Positions 1 through 8,120 of a DNA stretch of 64,000 nucleotides are shown here, in pieces. The notes below the pieces were generated by a model that was not told the origin of the DNA, made no database searches, and saw nothing but the letters and a program-made list of their open reading frames with translations. Position 1 is the first letter of the stretch; every line of letters begins with the position of its first letter. A program made the position numbers and the translations under genes. Origin of the DNA: Gammaproteobacteria bacterium (lineage in GTDB: Bacteria > Pseudomonadota > Gammaproteobacteria > JACKNK01); contig JACKNK010000002.1 in the NCBI GenBank assembly GCA_024234955.1, positions 372,001 to 436,000 on the forward strand. The letters run 5' to 3'.

Positions 1-1
1 T

Positions 2-79
2 GTGTTGGGCAATACCCGCCTGCGTTTCGTACCGTTGTGCGGCCCGGATTTCGATTGGCAGGATGTTGACGCAGGCTGA
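2..79 (+). CDS. FHA-domain protein, C-terminal fragment (cut by window edge)
   Basis: An open frame enters from the left edge and stops at 77-79. The last 25 residues include LGNTRLRFVPLCGPDFDW, which matches the closing strand of a forkhead-associated domain (the usual form is a GD-x-I-x-LG-x-T-x-LRF ending). FHA domains bind phosphothreonine peptides. The stop lies 2 bases before the phosphatase start, so the three genes FHA - phosphatase - kinase are probably one transcript. Only the tail is visible, so the rest of the protein cannot be described. Confidence 0.6.
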   Translation: MLGNTRLRFVPLCGPDFDWQDVDAG

Positions 80-81
80 CC

Positions 82-1131
82 ATGTTTGGCCCTAATGACT
101 ACGGTGCGGCGCAAACGCAGGGTAAGCGCTCCTATCAGGAAGACGATTACGGCTTCTACAACCCAAGGCAGCCTGAGTCGTTCAGTAACGAGCTGATGGC
201 CGTACTGTGCGATGGTATGGGAGGGCAGGCAGGTGGCGCGACCGCTGCGCAGAAGGCGATTCGAGCATTTGTAGACGCGTACGCAAGCATTCCAGCGTCC
301 GCCCCGGAGCGCTTACGTCGCGCATTGGATCATGCCAATCGCGAAGTTGGCTTGACGGCAGCAAATCGCCCGGAATTGGAAGGTATGGGCTGCACGTTGG
401 TTGCGGTCGCGGTTGAAAATGAGCACATGCATTGGATCAGCGTTGGAGATTCGCTCATCTGGTTTTGGCACGAAGACCGATTGAGTCAGCTGAACACGCT
501 GCACACGTACGGCAATCATCTCGATGAACTGGCTCAACGTGGCGATATCACCGAGGAGGATGCACGGAATCACCCTGATCGACCGTTGATCACCAGTGCG
601 GTTATGGGTGAGCCTCTGGAGCTTGTTGATGCGTCGTCTGTGCCACTACGTTTGATCGTGGGAGATCGCATTCTGCTTGCCAGCGACGGCGTGTTGTCGT
701 TGAAGGGCGACGAACTGGCGCGACTGTTACAACGTACTGCGGAGGCGGACGCGCAAGCCGTTGCTGATGCAGTCGTACGCACAGTGGATTCCGTTGGGAG
801 CGCGCGGCAGGACAATGCCACAGTTCAGGTGCTGCAACCGCGTTTCAATGCAACCAGTACGGTCATCGAATACGGTCAACGGAATAATCACCTTTTGATT
901 GCCGTGGTGGCGTTACTTCTGGCGCTCTTGCTTCTGGGTTTGAGCGTATATCTGTCTTTGACGCAAAGTGTTCCGACTACAAATGATGATGTTGTGACCA
1001 TTGTCAAGCCGGTCACAGTCGATGAGGTGGCCTTGCCGTCAGGTACCGAAGACCCAGGAACTGGATTGGGTCGGGGCGAAGACGCAAAGCCTGATGCGAG
1101 CAAGCCGACTCAGGGAAGTGCAAAACAATGA
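82..1131 (+). CDS. PP2C-family Ser/Thr protein phosphatase with C-terminal membrane anchor
   Basis: 349 residues. The PP2C metal-binding motifs are present in order: CDGMGG near residue 43, GCTLVAV near 103, a GDS strand near 122, ASDGV near 200 and a DN pair (RQDNATVQ) near 247. It should remove phosphate from Ser/Thr residues using two metal ions. A single hydrophobic helix at about residues 270-292 anchors it to the inner membrane, leaving a short, charged, probably periplasmic tail of about 55 residues. It lies 2 bases after the FHA fragment and overlaps the following kinase by 4 bases (ATGA), so it very likely counteracts that kinase, as PppA does for PpkA in type VI secretion loci. No secretion genes are visible here, so that comparison is only an analogy. 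Confidence 0.85.
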   Translation: MFGPNDYGAAQTQGKRSYQEDDYGFYNPRQPESFSNELMAVLCDGMGGQAGGATAAQKAIRAFVDAYASIPASAPERLRRALDHANREVGLTAANRPELEGMGCTLVAVAVENEHMHWISVGDSLIWFWHEDRLSQLNTLHTYGNHLDELAQRGDITEEDARNHPDRPLITSAVMGEPLELVDASSVPLRLIVGDRILLASDGVLSLKGDELARLLQRTAEADAQAVADAVVRTVDSVGSARQDNATVQVLQPRFNATSTVIEYGQRNNHLLIAVVALLLALLLLGLSVYLSLTQSVPTTNDDVVTIVKPVTVDEVALPSGTEDPGTGLGRGEDAKPDASKPTQGSAKQ

Positions 1132-3020
1132 CTCAGGAGCATCGGCTGGCATTACCGATCGGACATCGTATCGAGGAATATCGCATTGAAGCGATCCTCG
1201 GAAGTGGAGGCTTCGGGGTCGTGTACGAGGCCCACGATGTTCATCTCGACAAGCGGGTGGCAGTCAAGGAATACATCCCCAACGAGATTGCAATTCGTGA
1301 AGGCCAGACCACCGTGTTCGCCAAATCAAGTGCCGACGAAGATGATTTTTTCTGGGGCCTGGAGCGGTTTTTGGACGAGGCGCGCACACTGGCAAAATTC
1401 AGCCATCCGTCGATCGTGCGCGTTCAGCGGTTTTTTGAGGCGAACAATACCGCCTATATGGTCATGGATTTTGAGGCGGGGCCCAGTCTTGCCGACGTCA
1501 TTGACGATGAAGGCCTATTGGACGAAACCAGGGCGTTGCAAATATTGGGGCCGTTGTTAGAGGGGTTGGATGTCGTGCATGCTGCGGGCTATCTGCACCG
1601 CGACATCAAGCCCGCCAATATCTTGATTCGTGCAGACGGATCACCTGTACTGATTGACTTTGGCGCGACGCGGAACGCTATCGGTGCGCGGAGTCGCAGC
1701 GTTACTGCGATCGCGTCGGCGGGTTACACCCCGTTCGAGCAATACCAAACGCACGGAAATCAAGGGCCGTGGACGGACATCTACGCCGTCGGAGCCACTT
1801 TCTATCGAGCTGTTACCGGCAAGAAGCCGGTGCCCGCAACGGATCGCATCGGCAAGGATGCTATGGCCTCCGTTTCGGAATTGGCAGGTGATCGTGTTAG
1901 TCAAGGGTTTGCCGCGTCGATCATGCATGCCTTGGAGGTTGATGAGGCGGCGCGTCCGCAATCTATCTCCGAATGGCGAACCGAATTGTTCGGTGGAGAG
2001 CGCGCTCCCGCGCGAAAGCCGATGATTGATGATGTGCCCACCCGGGGCAAAAGCAGCGGAAATGAACGAGCTGTGGCGACGCGGTCCCCATCAAACCGAG
2101 TTGTGATGCTTGTTGCCGCTATCTTCGTTGTTGGTGCGGTAACGGTGGCAGCTTGGTTTGCATTCAAGCCACGTGATGACGGGATGGTGTCCACGCAGCA
2201 CGTTTTGAACAAGGCCCAATCCTCAACCGAGTCACAGGCCCAGGTTAGGCCGTTACCGTCAGTCTCCGATGAGCGCTATGCACCGGGTAAGGAATTCCGT
2301 GATTGCGGCCACTGCCCGCTGATGGTTGTGGTTCCAGCGGGGAAGTTTCGTATTGGATCACCATCTTCCGAGCTGTATCGCAAGGATCACGAATCACCTC
2401 AGCAGAGCATTCATATTGATCATCCATTCGCGATGAGTAAGTACGAAACCAGCTTTGCGGAATGGGAGGCGTGTATTCAGTTGGGAGGGTGTAATTCGGT
2501 CCAGCCGCCCGATGAGGGTTTTGGCCGAGGCAAGCGGCCGGTCATCAATGTGAATTGGCATGAAGCGCAGAGCTATGCCGAGTTTCTTGGGACAGCGACC
2601 GGGAAAGCATATCGGCTGCCGTCCGAGGCGGAATGGGAGTACGCAGCGCGCGCAGGCACGACAACACCATACAGTTTCGGCGAAGAGTTACCTGAAAATC
2701 ACGCTAACTGTGAAGATTGCGGCAGCCAGTGGGACAAAAAGACGACATCACCAGTTGGATCTTTTGGTGCAAACGCTTTTGGGTTGAGTGACATGCACGG
2801 CAATGTCATGGAATGGGTTGAAGATTGTTATGTCCCCCGCTATGACGGGATTTCGGCAAACGGCCAGGCACGTATCGATGCCGATTGTCAGCAAAGAGTG
2901 TTGCGCGACGGTCATTGGAAAGCACGAAAAACCAATTTGCGATCTGCGCATCGCTTCCCACTCAAGCCATTTTACAAATCCAAATACATTGGGTTTCGCG
3001 TTGTTCGGACTCTTGATTGA
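1128..3020 (+). CDS. Transmembrane Ser/Thr protein kinase fused to a SUMF1/FGE-like domain
   Basis: 630 residues. Kinase domain about 18-285: glycine loop GSGGFG at 25-30, ATP lysine in VAVKEY (K47), catalytic HRD at 157-159 (HRDIKPAN), DFG at 177-179. One transmembrane helix at about 325-346. Residues about 390-628 form a formylglycine-generating-enzyme/SUMF1-like fold (VVPAGKFRIGS, RLPSEAEWEYAARAG, DMHGNVMEWVED, GFRVVR), which would be periplasmic if the kinase is cytoplasmic. The stretch that carries the two copper-binding cysteines in true FGE reads VLRDGHWKARKTNLRSAHR and has no cysteine, so the domain is more likely a sensor or binding module than an oxidase. The start overlaps the phosphatase stop (ATGA). 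It belongs to the same KEY(I/L)P kinase subfamily as the kinase at 4426. Confidence 0.88.
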   Translation: MTQEHRLALPIGHRIEEYRIEAILGSGGFGVVYEAHDVHLDKRVAVKEYIPNEIAIREGQTTVFAKSSADEDDFFWGLERFLDEARTLAKFSHPSIVRVQRFFEANNTAYMVMDFEAGPSLADVIDDEGLLDETRALQILGPLLEGLDVVHAAGYLHRDIKPANILIRADGSPVLIDFGATRNAIGARSRSVTAIASAGYTPFEQYQTHGNQGPWTDIYAVGATFYRAVTGKKPVPATDRIGKDAMASVSELAGDRVSQGFAASIMHALEVDEAARPQSISEWRTELFGGERAPARKPMIDDVPTRGKSSGNERAVATRSPSNRVVMLVAAIFVVGAVTVAAWFAFKPRDDGMVSTQHVLNKAQSSTESQAQVRPLPSVSDERYAPGKEFRDCGHCPLMVVVPAGKFRIGSPSSELYRKDHESPQQSIHIDHPFAMSKYETSFAEWEACIQLGGCNSVQPPDEGFGRGKRPVINVNWHEAQSYAEFLGTATGKAYRLPSEAEWEYAARAGTTTPYSFGEELPENHANCEDCGSQWDKKTTSPVGSFGANAFGLSDMHGNVMEWVEDCYVPRYDGISANGQARIDADCQQRVLRDGHWKARKTNLRSAHRFPLKPFYKSKYIGFRVVRTLD

Positions 3021-3058
3021 GGCGGGCACGATTTAATGTGGAAAAAGGAGATGTGCAG

Positions 3059-3766
3059 ATGAAACGAGGAATATTGTGGTTGTCGATGATGGCATTGGTC
3101 GTAGGTTCAGCGGGCGGAGCGCAAGCGGCATCGCTTGGCGACATCCTGGCTGGCGGCGAAAGCAAAAAGGCGGAAGTCACTGAGACGACCGACGCTGATT
3201 TCTGGGAAAACTACAAGTCCCAGGTTACGCAAGGAACGGTTGTCGGAGCGGTCGCTGGCGCGGTGTTGGGCCGGATCATTGGCGGGAACCGCGGAATGGT
3301 GGTCGGTGCAGTGGCGGGTGGCGCGGCGGGAAATCTGGTTGGCAAGCACTACGCCGAAATTACCCGTGTGAACGTTGTTAGTGAAGACAATGCGCTAAAG
3401 CTTATCGATGAACATCAATTGGCGATCTCCGCTGCCAACGTTCGCATGGCGACACTGATGCCGGAGCTGGATAAGCTCGAAGATGAAGTTGCCGCAGTAA
3501 AAGCGGAGCTTGACGCCGGCAAAATTAGTCAGACCGGTCTACAGCAATACAAGTCTCAATTGCAGTCCAAGGCTGGCCTGATTGCTGCAGACCTAGAAGA
3601 AACTAAGTCGCGAATCGATCACTTACAAGTGTTGATAGCGAGCGCCAAAGAAACCTTGCCCGATGCGGTGCCCAATTTCGAGCAACAGCTCGAAAGTCTC
3701 CAGCAGGTTGAGTACACGCAACAGGTTGGCAAGCTTAGCGTTGACGATATGCTCGCCACGCTTTGA
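3059..3766 (+). CDS. Exported glycine-zipper protein with coiled-coil tail
   Basis: 235 residues. The start at 3059 is chosen over an upstream in-frame codon because AAGGAG lies 8 bases before it and because it opens with a clean signal peptide (cleavage likely after AQA, residues 19-21). Residues about 60-95 carry alternating glycines (VVGAVAGAVLGRIIGG, MVVGAVAGGAAGNLVG), a glycine-zipper of the type found in outer-membrane or membrane-inserting envelope proteins. The remainder is rich in Lys, Glu, Leu and Gln with heptad spacing and is probably a long coiled coil. It starts 38 bases after the kinase-FGE gene and is probably co-transcribed. The function is unknown; it may be an envelope partner or target of the kinase pair. 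Confidence 0.75.
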   Translation: MKRGILWLSMMALVVGSAGGAQAASLGDILAGGESKKAEVTETTDADFWENYKSQVTQGTVVGAVAGAVLGRIIGGNRGMVVGAVAGGAAGNLVGKHYAEITRVNVVSEDNALKLIDEHQLAISAANVRMATLMPELDKLEDEVAAVKAELDAGKISQTGLQQYKSQLQSKAGLIAADLEETKSRIDHLQVLIASAKETLPDAVPNFEQQLESLQQVEYTQQVGKLSVDDMLATL

Positions 3767-3848
3767 TTCGAAAGTAGTCAATTGGGAAAACATCAGTGTG
3801 TCACCCGCATTTATCTGCGCATGCACTGAGTGACAAAGGAGATATCCA

Positions 3849-4364
3849 ATGCTGAAAAATTCGTTATCACTCGTCGTTGCTTTTATGAGTGTCAGCCTAC
3901 TTGGCGGCTGTGTCACTACAGGCGGTACCGCGCGAGACGATTCGCTGCTGGATTCGATTGTTAAGAGTACGACCGGAAAATACGAGGAAAACCAGGCTGA
4001 TCTGGATGCGCAAGTTGCTGATCGCGCTCGGTTACGTAAGGAATTGGAAGGGCGGTTGGAGAAAATGGAATTGAGTGCAGAACAGCTAAGCGATCAAAAA
4101 GTATCCCTGAATCGTCAGCTGAGTTCGCAGAAGAAACTCACTGGTGAGCTCACACGTGGCATTGCACGATTGAAGAAGACGAAAGCCGTGGATTCAGCGC
4201 GTTTGAGTGAATTCAAAGCGGTGCTCGCAGCTCAGAAAACCGAATGCGAAAGCTTGAATAAATTGACCCAGATAACCCCCTACGAGGTGGCGAAAGGTCG
4301 TGAATGCACGCTGAAGTTGCGCAGCGCGACGGATGCGGTAAACGACTTGTTGCAAGAACTCTGA
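3849..4364 (+). CDS. Coiled-coil lipoprotein
   Basis: 171 residues. The N-terminus is a lipoprotein signal peptide ending in the lipobox LLGGC, so Cys21 should be lipidated. The rest is almost entirely charged helix (Lys, Glu, Arg, Gln, Leu), predicted coiled coil, with two further cysteines in the C-terminal part. A good ribosome site (AAAGGAG) precedes the ATG. It lies 82 bases after the glycine-zipper gene and 61 bases before the second kinase. Both neighbours on the left share the pattern of a short exported N-terminus followed by coiled coil, so the two proteins may interact in the envelope. I do not recognise a named family. Confidence 0.72.
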   Translation: MLKNSLSLVVAFMSVSLLGGCVTTGGTARDDSLLDSIVKSTTGKYEENQADLDAQVADRARLRKELEGRLEKMELSAEQLSDQKVSLNRQLSSQKKLTGELTRGIARLKKTKAVDSARLSEFKAVLAAQKTECESLNKLTQITPYEVAKGRECTLKLRSATDAVNDLLQEL

Positions 4365-4425
4365 TAGAAAACGCTCGGTGTGATCCGTGCCACGGTGCGG
4401 GTCATGCCCTGCCCAGTGAGTCGAC

Positions 4426-6384
4426 ATGGATCATCGTGACGCATTGCCGAAGGGATACCGTCTGGATCACTACACGATCGATGAGGTCATCGGTCATGGC
4501 GGTTTCGGTATCACTTATCGCGCCCAGGACACGCAGTTGCAACACTGGGTAGCCATGAAGGAGTATTTGCCGTCGGGTTTGGTGGCACGTGCCTCGGGCG
4601 GTCGATTGTATCCAAAGACGGACGAAGACCAGGACGACTATCGCTGGGGCTTGGAGCGGTTCCTTGATGAAGCTCGGACCTTAGTTCGGTTCCGGCATCG
4701 CAATATCGTGCGCGTTAGCAATTTCATCGAGGCGAACGGCACCGCCTACATGATCATGGATCTGGAGGAAGGCGTCACGCTAGAGGACTTGTTGTCGCAG
4801 CGACGCAAGCCCCTGGAGGAGGCTCAGATTATTGCCGTCGTCGCGCCGTTGCTGGATGGCTTGACGGATGTTCATGCGGTCGGGTTTTTACATCGGGACA
4901 TCAAGCCCGCGAATGTCTTTATCCGCCGTCAGGACGAGACGCCGGTGCTGCTCGATTTTGGCTCTGCACGCCAAGCGCTGATTCGGAAGAGCCAGCACAT
5001 CTCCGATGTTTACTCGAACGGTTATACGCCATTTGAGATGTACCAGAGTCAGGGTAATCAAGGTGCGTGGACGGACATCTATGCATTGGGTGCAGTCATG
5101 TACAAGTGCGCGACCGGGCGCCTGCCACCAGATGCTCCTGAACGAGTCAAGAATGACCCATATGTTCCGGTAAGCCAGGCCGCACATGGTCGATATAGCG
5201 CAGCATTCTGTGCAGCTATCGATTGCGCATTAGCCACTGATGAGAACGCGCGCCCAAAGTCTATTGGGCAGTTCGCCGCCATGTTGGGCTTGAGGTCAGG
5301 TGCCCATCCAGTTGCCAGCCAGCATGGGCGATTCCAAACACCGTCACCGACGAAGACATCGCTCATGAAAACTTCGGATAACGTCAAGCGATCCATGTCC
5401 ATCACCTTGATGGTGCTAATCGTGGTGAGCGCTGGGATTACGCGGTTCAAGCCCGTAATCGGCGATCTCGCGCTTGTCGTCATCATTGCACTCTGGATTT
5501 ATGTCGGATTGGCCTATTTGAAGTTTCGGATAGGCCGAAAATTCGGCGTCGGACAATTTTGGCAATACTTGGTTCCGATCTGGGACAACATTTTACTGTG
5601 CCAGGCGGCAGGTATCTCCGTTTGGTGGGCGATGGGCCTCGTTGCGGCTAACGCGGCTGCGCAATACATGGAAGCGGGTGTAGGACAATTGATATTCAAT
5701 TTGGCGGCAGCGGGTATTGCGGGATTTATTTTTGGAACCATTGCGCGTCGCCTTGGGCAGAATTTTTGGCTATATCTCGTGCTGACCACCGTGCTGTTGG
5801 TGCTGCCCTCCGTCATTATGTTGTTCGATGTGCTGTACCTCCTTTATTCGGGCGCATGGATGGTCATATTGGCTAGCCCGCTGCTGGCAATCATTCCGTC
5901 GTTATTGTTGGCATTCGATAAGTCCGTGCCGGTGACAGGAACCACGTGGTCCCGCGATGTGCCGACGCCGACCAACTTCGACCCGCCCGTATACCATGTG
6001 CCGGTTCGCGCTGGCGTTGCCCCGGCGCCACTTCCAGACGCGCGAGAGGCGATGCTGACATGCATTCTTGGACCATGTGACGGGCAGAAATTCAAACTGG
6101 GGGGGCACGCGGTGGTGCTTGGGCGAGGCAGCAACGCCGATATCAAAATCACACACGGCGACATATCTCGGTCACACGCGTCCATACAGATCGACCCTAC
6201 TTCCAGTGCGAGGGTTATCGTTACTGACTTGGACTCCGCGAACGGCGTCTTCTATCAAAAGCCGGATGGATCGAAGAAAGGCTGGCGTTGGTCACGCGTT
6301 AAAGGCCAAGTCGTGGTCGCGCGGGGTGGATCGAACAATCTGATCATGCTTGGTGATCGCGTTGCCGGATTCGCCTGTGATTGA
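4426..6384 (+). CDS. Polytopic Ser/Thr protein kinase with C-terminal FHA domain
   Basis: 652 residues. Kinase domain about 10-285: loop GHGGFG at 23-28, VAMKEY with K45, HRD at 156-158, DFG at 177-179. Residues about 325-500 contain several hydrophobic helices (for example ITLMVLIVVSAGITRF, LALVVIIALWIYVGLAYL, LVLTTVLLVLPSVIMLF) resembling the small membrane domain (DUF5684-like) attached to signalling proteins. Residues about 540-650 are an FHA domain: VLGRGSNADIKI, HGDISRSHASI, DLDSANGVF. The N-terminal 120 residues closely resemble the kinase at 1128 (KEY-LP, WGLERFLDEARTL, EANGTAYM). The FHA domain could bind autophosphorylated kinase or the phosphorylated partner kinase. It is the last gene before the insertion sequence. 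Confidence 0.87.
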   Translation: MDHRDALPKGYRLDHYTIDEVIGHGGFGITYRAQDTQLQHWVAMKEYLPSGLVARASGGRLYPKTDEDQDDYRWGLERFLDEARTLVRFRHRNIVRVSNFIEANGTAYMIMDLEEGVTLEDLLSQRRKPLEEAQIIAVVAPLLDGLTDVHAVGFLHRDIKPANVFIRRQDETPVLLDFGSARQALIRKSQHISDVYSNGYTPFEMYQSQGNQGAWTDIYALGAVMYKCATGRLPPDAPERVKNDPYVPVSQAAHGRYSAAFCAAIDCALATDENARPKSIGQFAAMLGLRSGAHPVASQHGRFQTPSPTKTSLMKTSDNVKRSMSITLMVLIVVSAGITRFKPVIGDLALVVIIALWIYVGLAYLKFRIGRKFGVGQFWQYLVPIWDNILLCQAAGISVWWAMGLVAANAAAQYMEAGVGQLIFNLAAAGIAGFIFGTIARRLGQNFWLYLVLTTVLLVLPSVIMLFDVLYLLYSGAWMVILASPLLAIIPSLLLAFDKSVPVTGTTWSRDVPTPTNFDPPVYHVPVRAGVAPAPLPDAREAMLTCILGPCDGQKFKLGGHAVVLGRGSNADIKITHGDISRSHASIQIDPTSSARVIVTDLDSANGVFYQKPDGSKKGWRWSRVKGQVVVARGGSNNLIMLGDRVAGFACD

Positions 6385-6455
6385 CACCAACTTTAACGCA
6401 TCGCCTGAAAGCCTAGCCGCCGGTCGTGCTATTGGTGGACTACTGAATAAAAAAA

Positions 6456-6480
6456 GGTTCATCGCACTTTAGCGGGAAAA
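6456..6480 (+). repeat. Left inverted repeat of the ISL3 element
   Basis: Pairs with 7599-7623. It starts 3 bases beyond the decayed transposase stop and is preceded by seven A residues. Confidence 0.8.
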
Positions 6481-7567
6481 GCATCGCGGATTTTCAGGAA
6501 GAAGTAGTCGGTATCGCGGTAGCCGTAAGCAACGCGTTTGAGGGATGTGTCCGCGCTAACGGGGTAGAACCCAACTGAGCGATCTCGGCGCTGGCTGCGA
6601 ACCACAGTTCCTTGAGCTGTGCCTTGAGGACATGGACGGTCGCCAAAGGCGCATTGGCGGCGAGGAGTTCATCGAGACGTACCGCTTGTTCGTCGGTGAG
6701 GTTTTCGGGGTTGCGTAGCAGCCAGCGACTGCGCTTGATGACCCGACGCGCGGGGCGCTGGTCACGCAGCGCATTGGCCTGGTCGACACGCACCCGATCG
6801 ATGACGTCCCGACCGTACTTGGCGATCACATGGAAGAGGTCGTACACGATCTCGGCCCGAGGACAGTGCGCGCGGACTTCGAGGTCAAAGGCGGAATTCA
6901 TGTCCATCGCCACCGCCTCGATCTGAGCGCAGGCCGAGCCCAGGGCTTTGAAGAAAGGCCGTATGGCCTGGCGCGAGCGCCCCTCGCCGATCCACAGCAC
7001 GGCCTGAGTCGCCGCGCAGATCACCACGGTGGCGTAGCGGTGCCCCTTGAACAGGGCAAACTCATCCATGATCAGGCGCCGTACCTGGGAATAATCCGGG
7101 ACCGGCACGTCCCGTCGCAGGCGCGCCTTGTCGATCGCCTTGACCGTATGCCAGTGCACGCCCACCAGGGCGGCGACCTGCTTGATGGGCAGCAGGTGGA
7201 CCAGGATCTCGATCCAGGCGATCAAGCCTCGCGTCAGCGCCCGCTGTCCGGCCAGCCACGCAACGCGTTCCACATGCACCCCGCACGAGGGACACTTCAC
7301 GCGCCGCACGGGGACCCGCAACCCCACCCGGCGCCCCAACAGATCGCGCTCCCGAACCCGCCGCCACGTGGTGTCATGCACGGCACCGACCCGCTCACCG
7401 CAGCCCGAACACACACCGACACCGCACGCCGCCAAGGTCACGATCAGGCTCTGCTCGTCCGGCGCCTCCCAGCCCTGGACAACAAACCCTTCCCAGAACA
7501 GCGACAGCAGATTAGCTTGCAACATGGCGGCGGACTCCCAGGGGGTGTGGTCGGATGTGGTGTCCAA
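6459..7567 (-). pseudogene. ISL3-family transposase, internally deleted and frameshifted
   Basis: The open frame from 7567 carries the N-terminal zinc finger (CSGCGERVG ... CPSCGVHV), the helix-turn-helix and the first two acidic residues of the DDE site (IMDEFALFKG and AMDMNSAFD). After KELWFAA near 6600 the frame runs into unrelated residues and stops at 6494. The true C-terminus continues in another frame (KRVAYGYRDTDYFFLKIR, ending at 6459). About 55-60 residues that normally lie between these parts are missing, including the EG-x-NN-x-IK segment with the third catalytic residue. The copy should therefore be inactive. Confidence 0.85.
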
Positions 7568-7598
7568 ACCATTACCCTGCCGCCGCTTCTCAATACCG

Positions 7599-7623
7599 CT
7601 TTCCCGCTAATCTGCGAAGAACC
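7599..7623 (+). repeat. Right inverted repeat of the ISL3 element
   Basis: Pairs with 6456-6480 (21 of 25 identical in inverted orientation) and is followed by seven A residues. Confidence 0.8.
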
Positions 7624-7733
7624 CAAAAAAACTACATTTTATTATTCGCCGAAATCACAGATCAGATTTTCCGTATGTACGCGTTGTCGACAGCCCGAAA
7701 TTCACCCTGGTTTCCACACTGGCCATCCCCGGG

Positions 7734-7742
7734 TTTTCCACA
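7734..7742 (+). promoter_or_regulatory. Possible DnaA box (TTTTCCACA)
   Basis: Matches the DnaA consensus TTWTNCACA and lies upstream of nrdJa. A 9-base match alone is weak evidence, but a perfect box follows about 210 bases later. Confidence 0.4.
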
Positions 7743-7851
7743 GATGTGTGCAATGCACGGCGTATCAGGCACTTAGGGGTCAAGTCGCGGTCAAAGGCCA
7801 TTGAGCCCGGAATTTCGGTGGCGGCCTCTTGTGTCTCCTTTTGGGCTTTTG

Positions 7852-7867
7852 ACACTACATCTTGTGC
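7852..7867 (+). promoter_or_regulatory. NrdR box 1
   Basis: ACACTACATCTTGTGC matches the NrdR consensus ACACWATATATWGTGT in both conserved half-sites. The same core ACTACATCTTGT recurs at 8017. NrdR is the ATP/dATP-sensing repressor of ribonucleotide reductase genes. Confidence 0.72.
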
Positions 7868-7946
7868 TTAGAATTTTTTTATAAGGCAATTCACTACCTT
7901 CTGATGAACCCTTCGCAAAGCCTTTTCCGCACGGGCTTGCGACAGC

Positions 7947-7955
7947 TTATCCACA
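7947..7955 (+). promoter_or_regulatory. DnaA box (TTATCCACA)
   Basis: Perfect match to the strong DnaA box, lying between the two NrdR boxes. It suggests that nrdJa expression is tied to replication initiation. Confidence 0.6.
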
Positions 7956-8016
7956 GTTTTTATACGACTTGTTCATGGCTTGACGACTAGGTGTAGGGGT
8001 CATAAATTGCAGTCAG

Positions 8017-8032
8017 CCACTACATCTTGTGG
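8017..8032 (+). promoter_or_regulatory. NrdR box 2
   Basis: CCACTACATCTTGTGG shares a 14-base core with box 1 and lies 165 bases from it and about 90 bases before the nrdJa start. Paired NrdR boxes are the usual arrangement, though normally closer together. Confidence 0.7.
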
Positions 8033-8120
8033 TTCGCGGCAAAACCACCAATCCTCGTCGGTACCTGAGAGGCGTCGCGTGAAGCACCGAAAATACGAAT
8101 AAGTCAGAGGGGTCGAATCC

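Larger units (their letters stand above)
6456..7623 (-). mobile_element. Decayed ISL3-family insertion sequence
   Basis: The element is bounded by imperfect 25-bp inverted repeats: left 6456-6480 (GGTTCATCGCACTTTAGCGG and onward) and right 7599-7623 read from the minus strand (GGTTCTTCGCAGATTAGCGG and onward), matching at 21 of 25 positions. Runs of seven A flank both ends (6449-6455 and 7625-7631) and fit an AT-rich target duplication; ISL3 elements usually make 8-bp duplications. The single transposase gene inside is broken. At about 1.17 kb the element is shorter than usual ISL3 members (1.3 kb or more), in keeping with an internal deletion. Confidence 0.85.
7632..8120 (+). promoter_or_regulatory. 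Long regulatory region upstream of nrdJa
   Basis: About 490 bases without a gene between the insertion sequence and nrdJa. It contains two NrdR-like palindromes (7852-7867 and 8017-8032), a perfect DnaA box TTATCCACA (7947-7955) and a second match to TTWTNCACA (TTTTCCACA, 7734-7742). DnaA and NrdR control of ribonucleotide reductase promoters is established in Escherichia coli. I see no cobalamin riboswitch. Confidence 0.65.

Noticed and set aside
6830..7804. 324-codon + strand open frame across the insertion sequence
   Set aside because: It lies antisense to the transposase zinc-finger and DDE region, runs through the inverted repeat and has no domain.
8104..8120. GGTCGAATCC resembling the T-loop of a tRNA
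   Set aside because: No acceptor or anticodon stems can be folded around it; it is the ribosome-binding region of nrdJa.
7632..8120. Possible replication origin because of DnaA boxes
   Set aside because: Only two box matches, no AT-rich unwinding element array and no dnaA, dnaN or gidA neighbours; transcriptional control of nrdJa explains them better.
7632..8120. Possible cobalamin riboswitch before the B12-dependent reductase
   Set aside because: I could not find the conserved B12-box sequence, and such riboswitches normally repress B12-independent enzymes.
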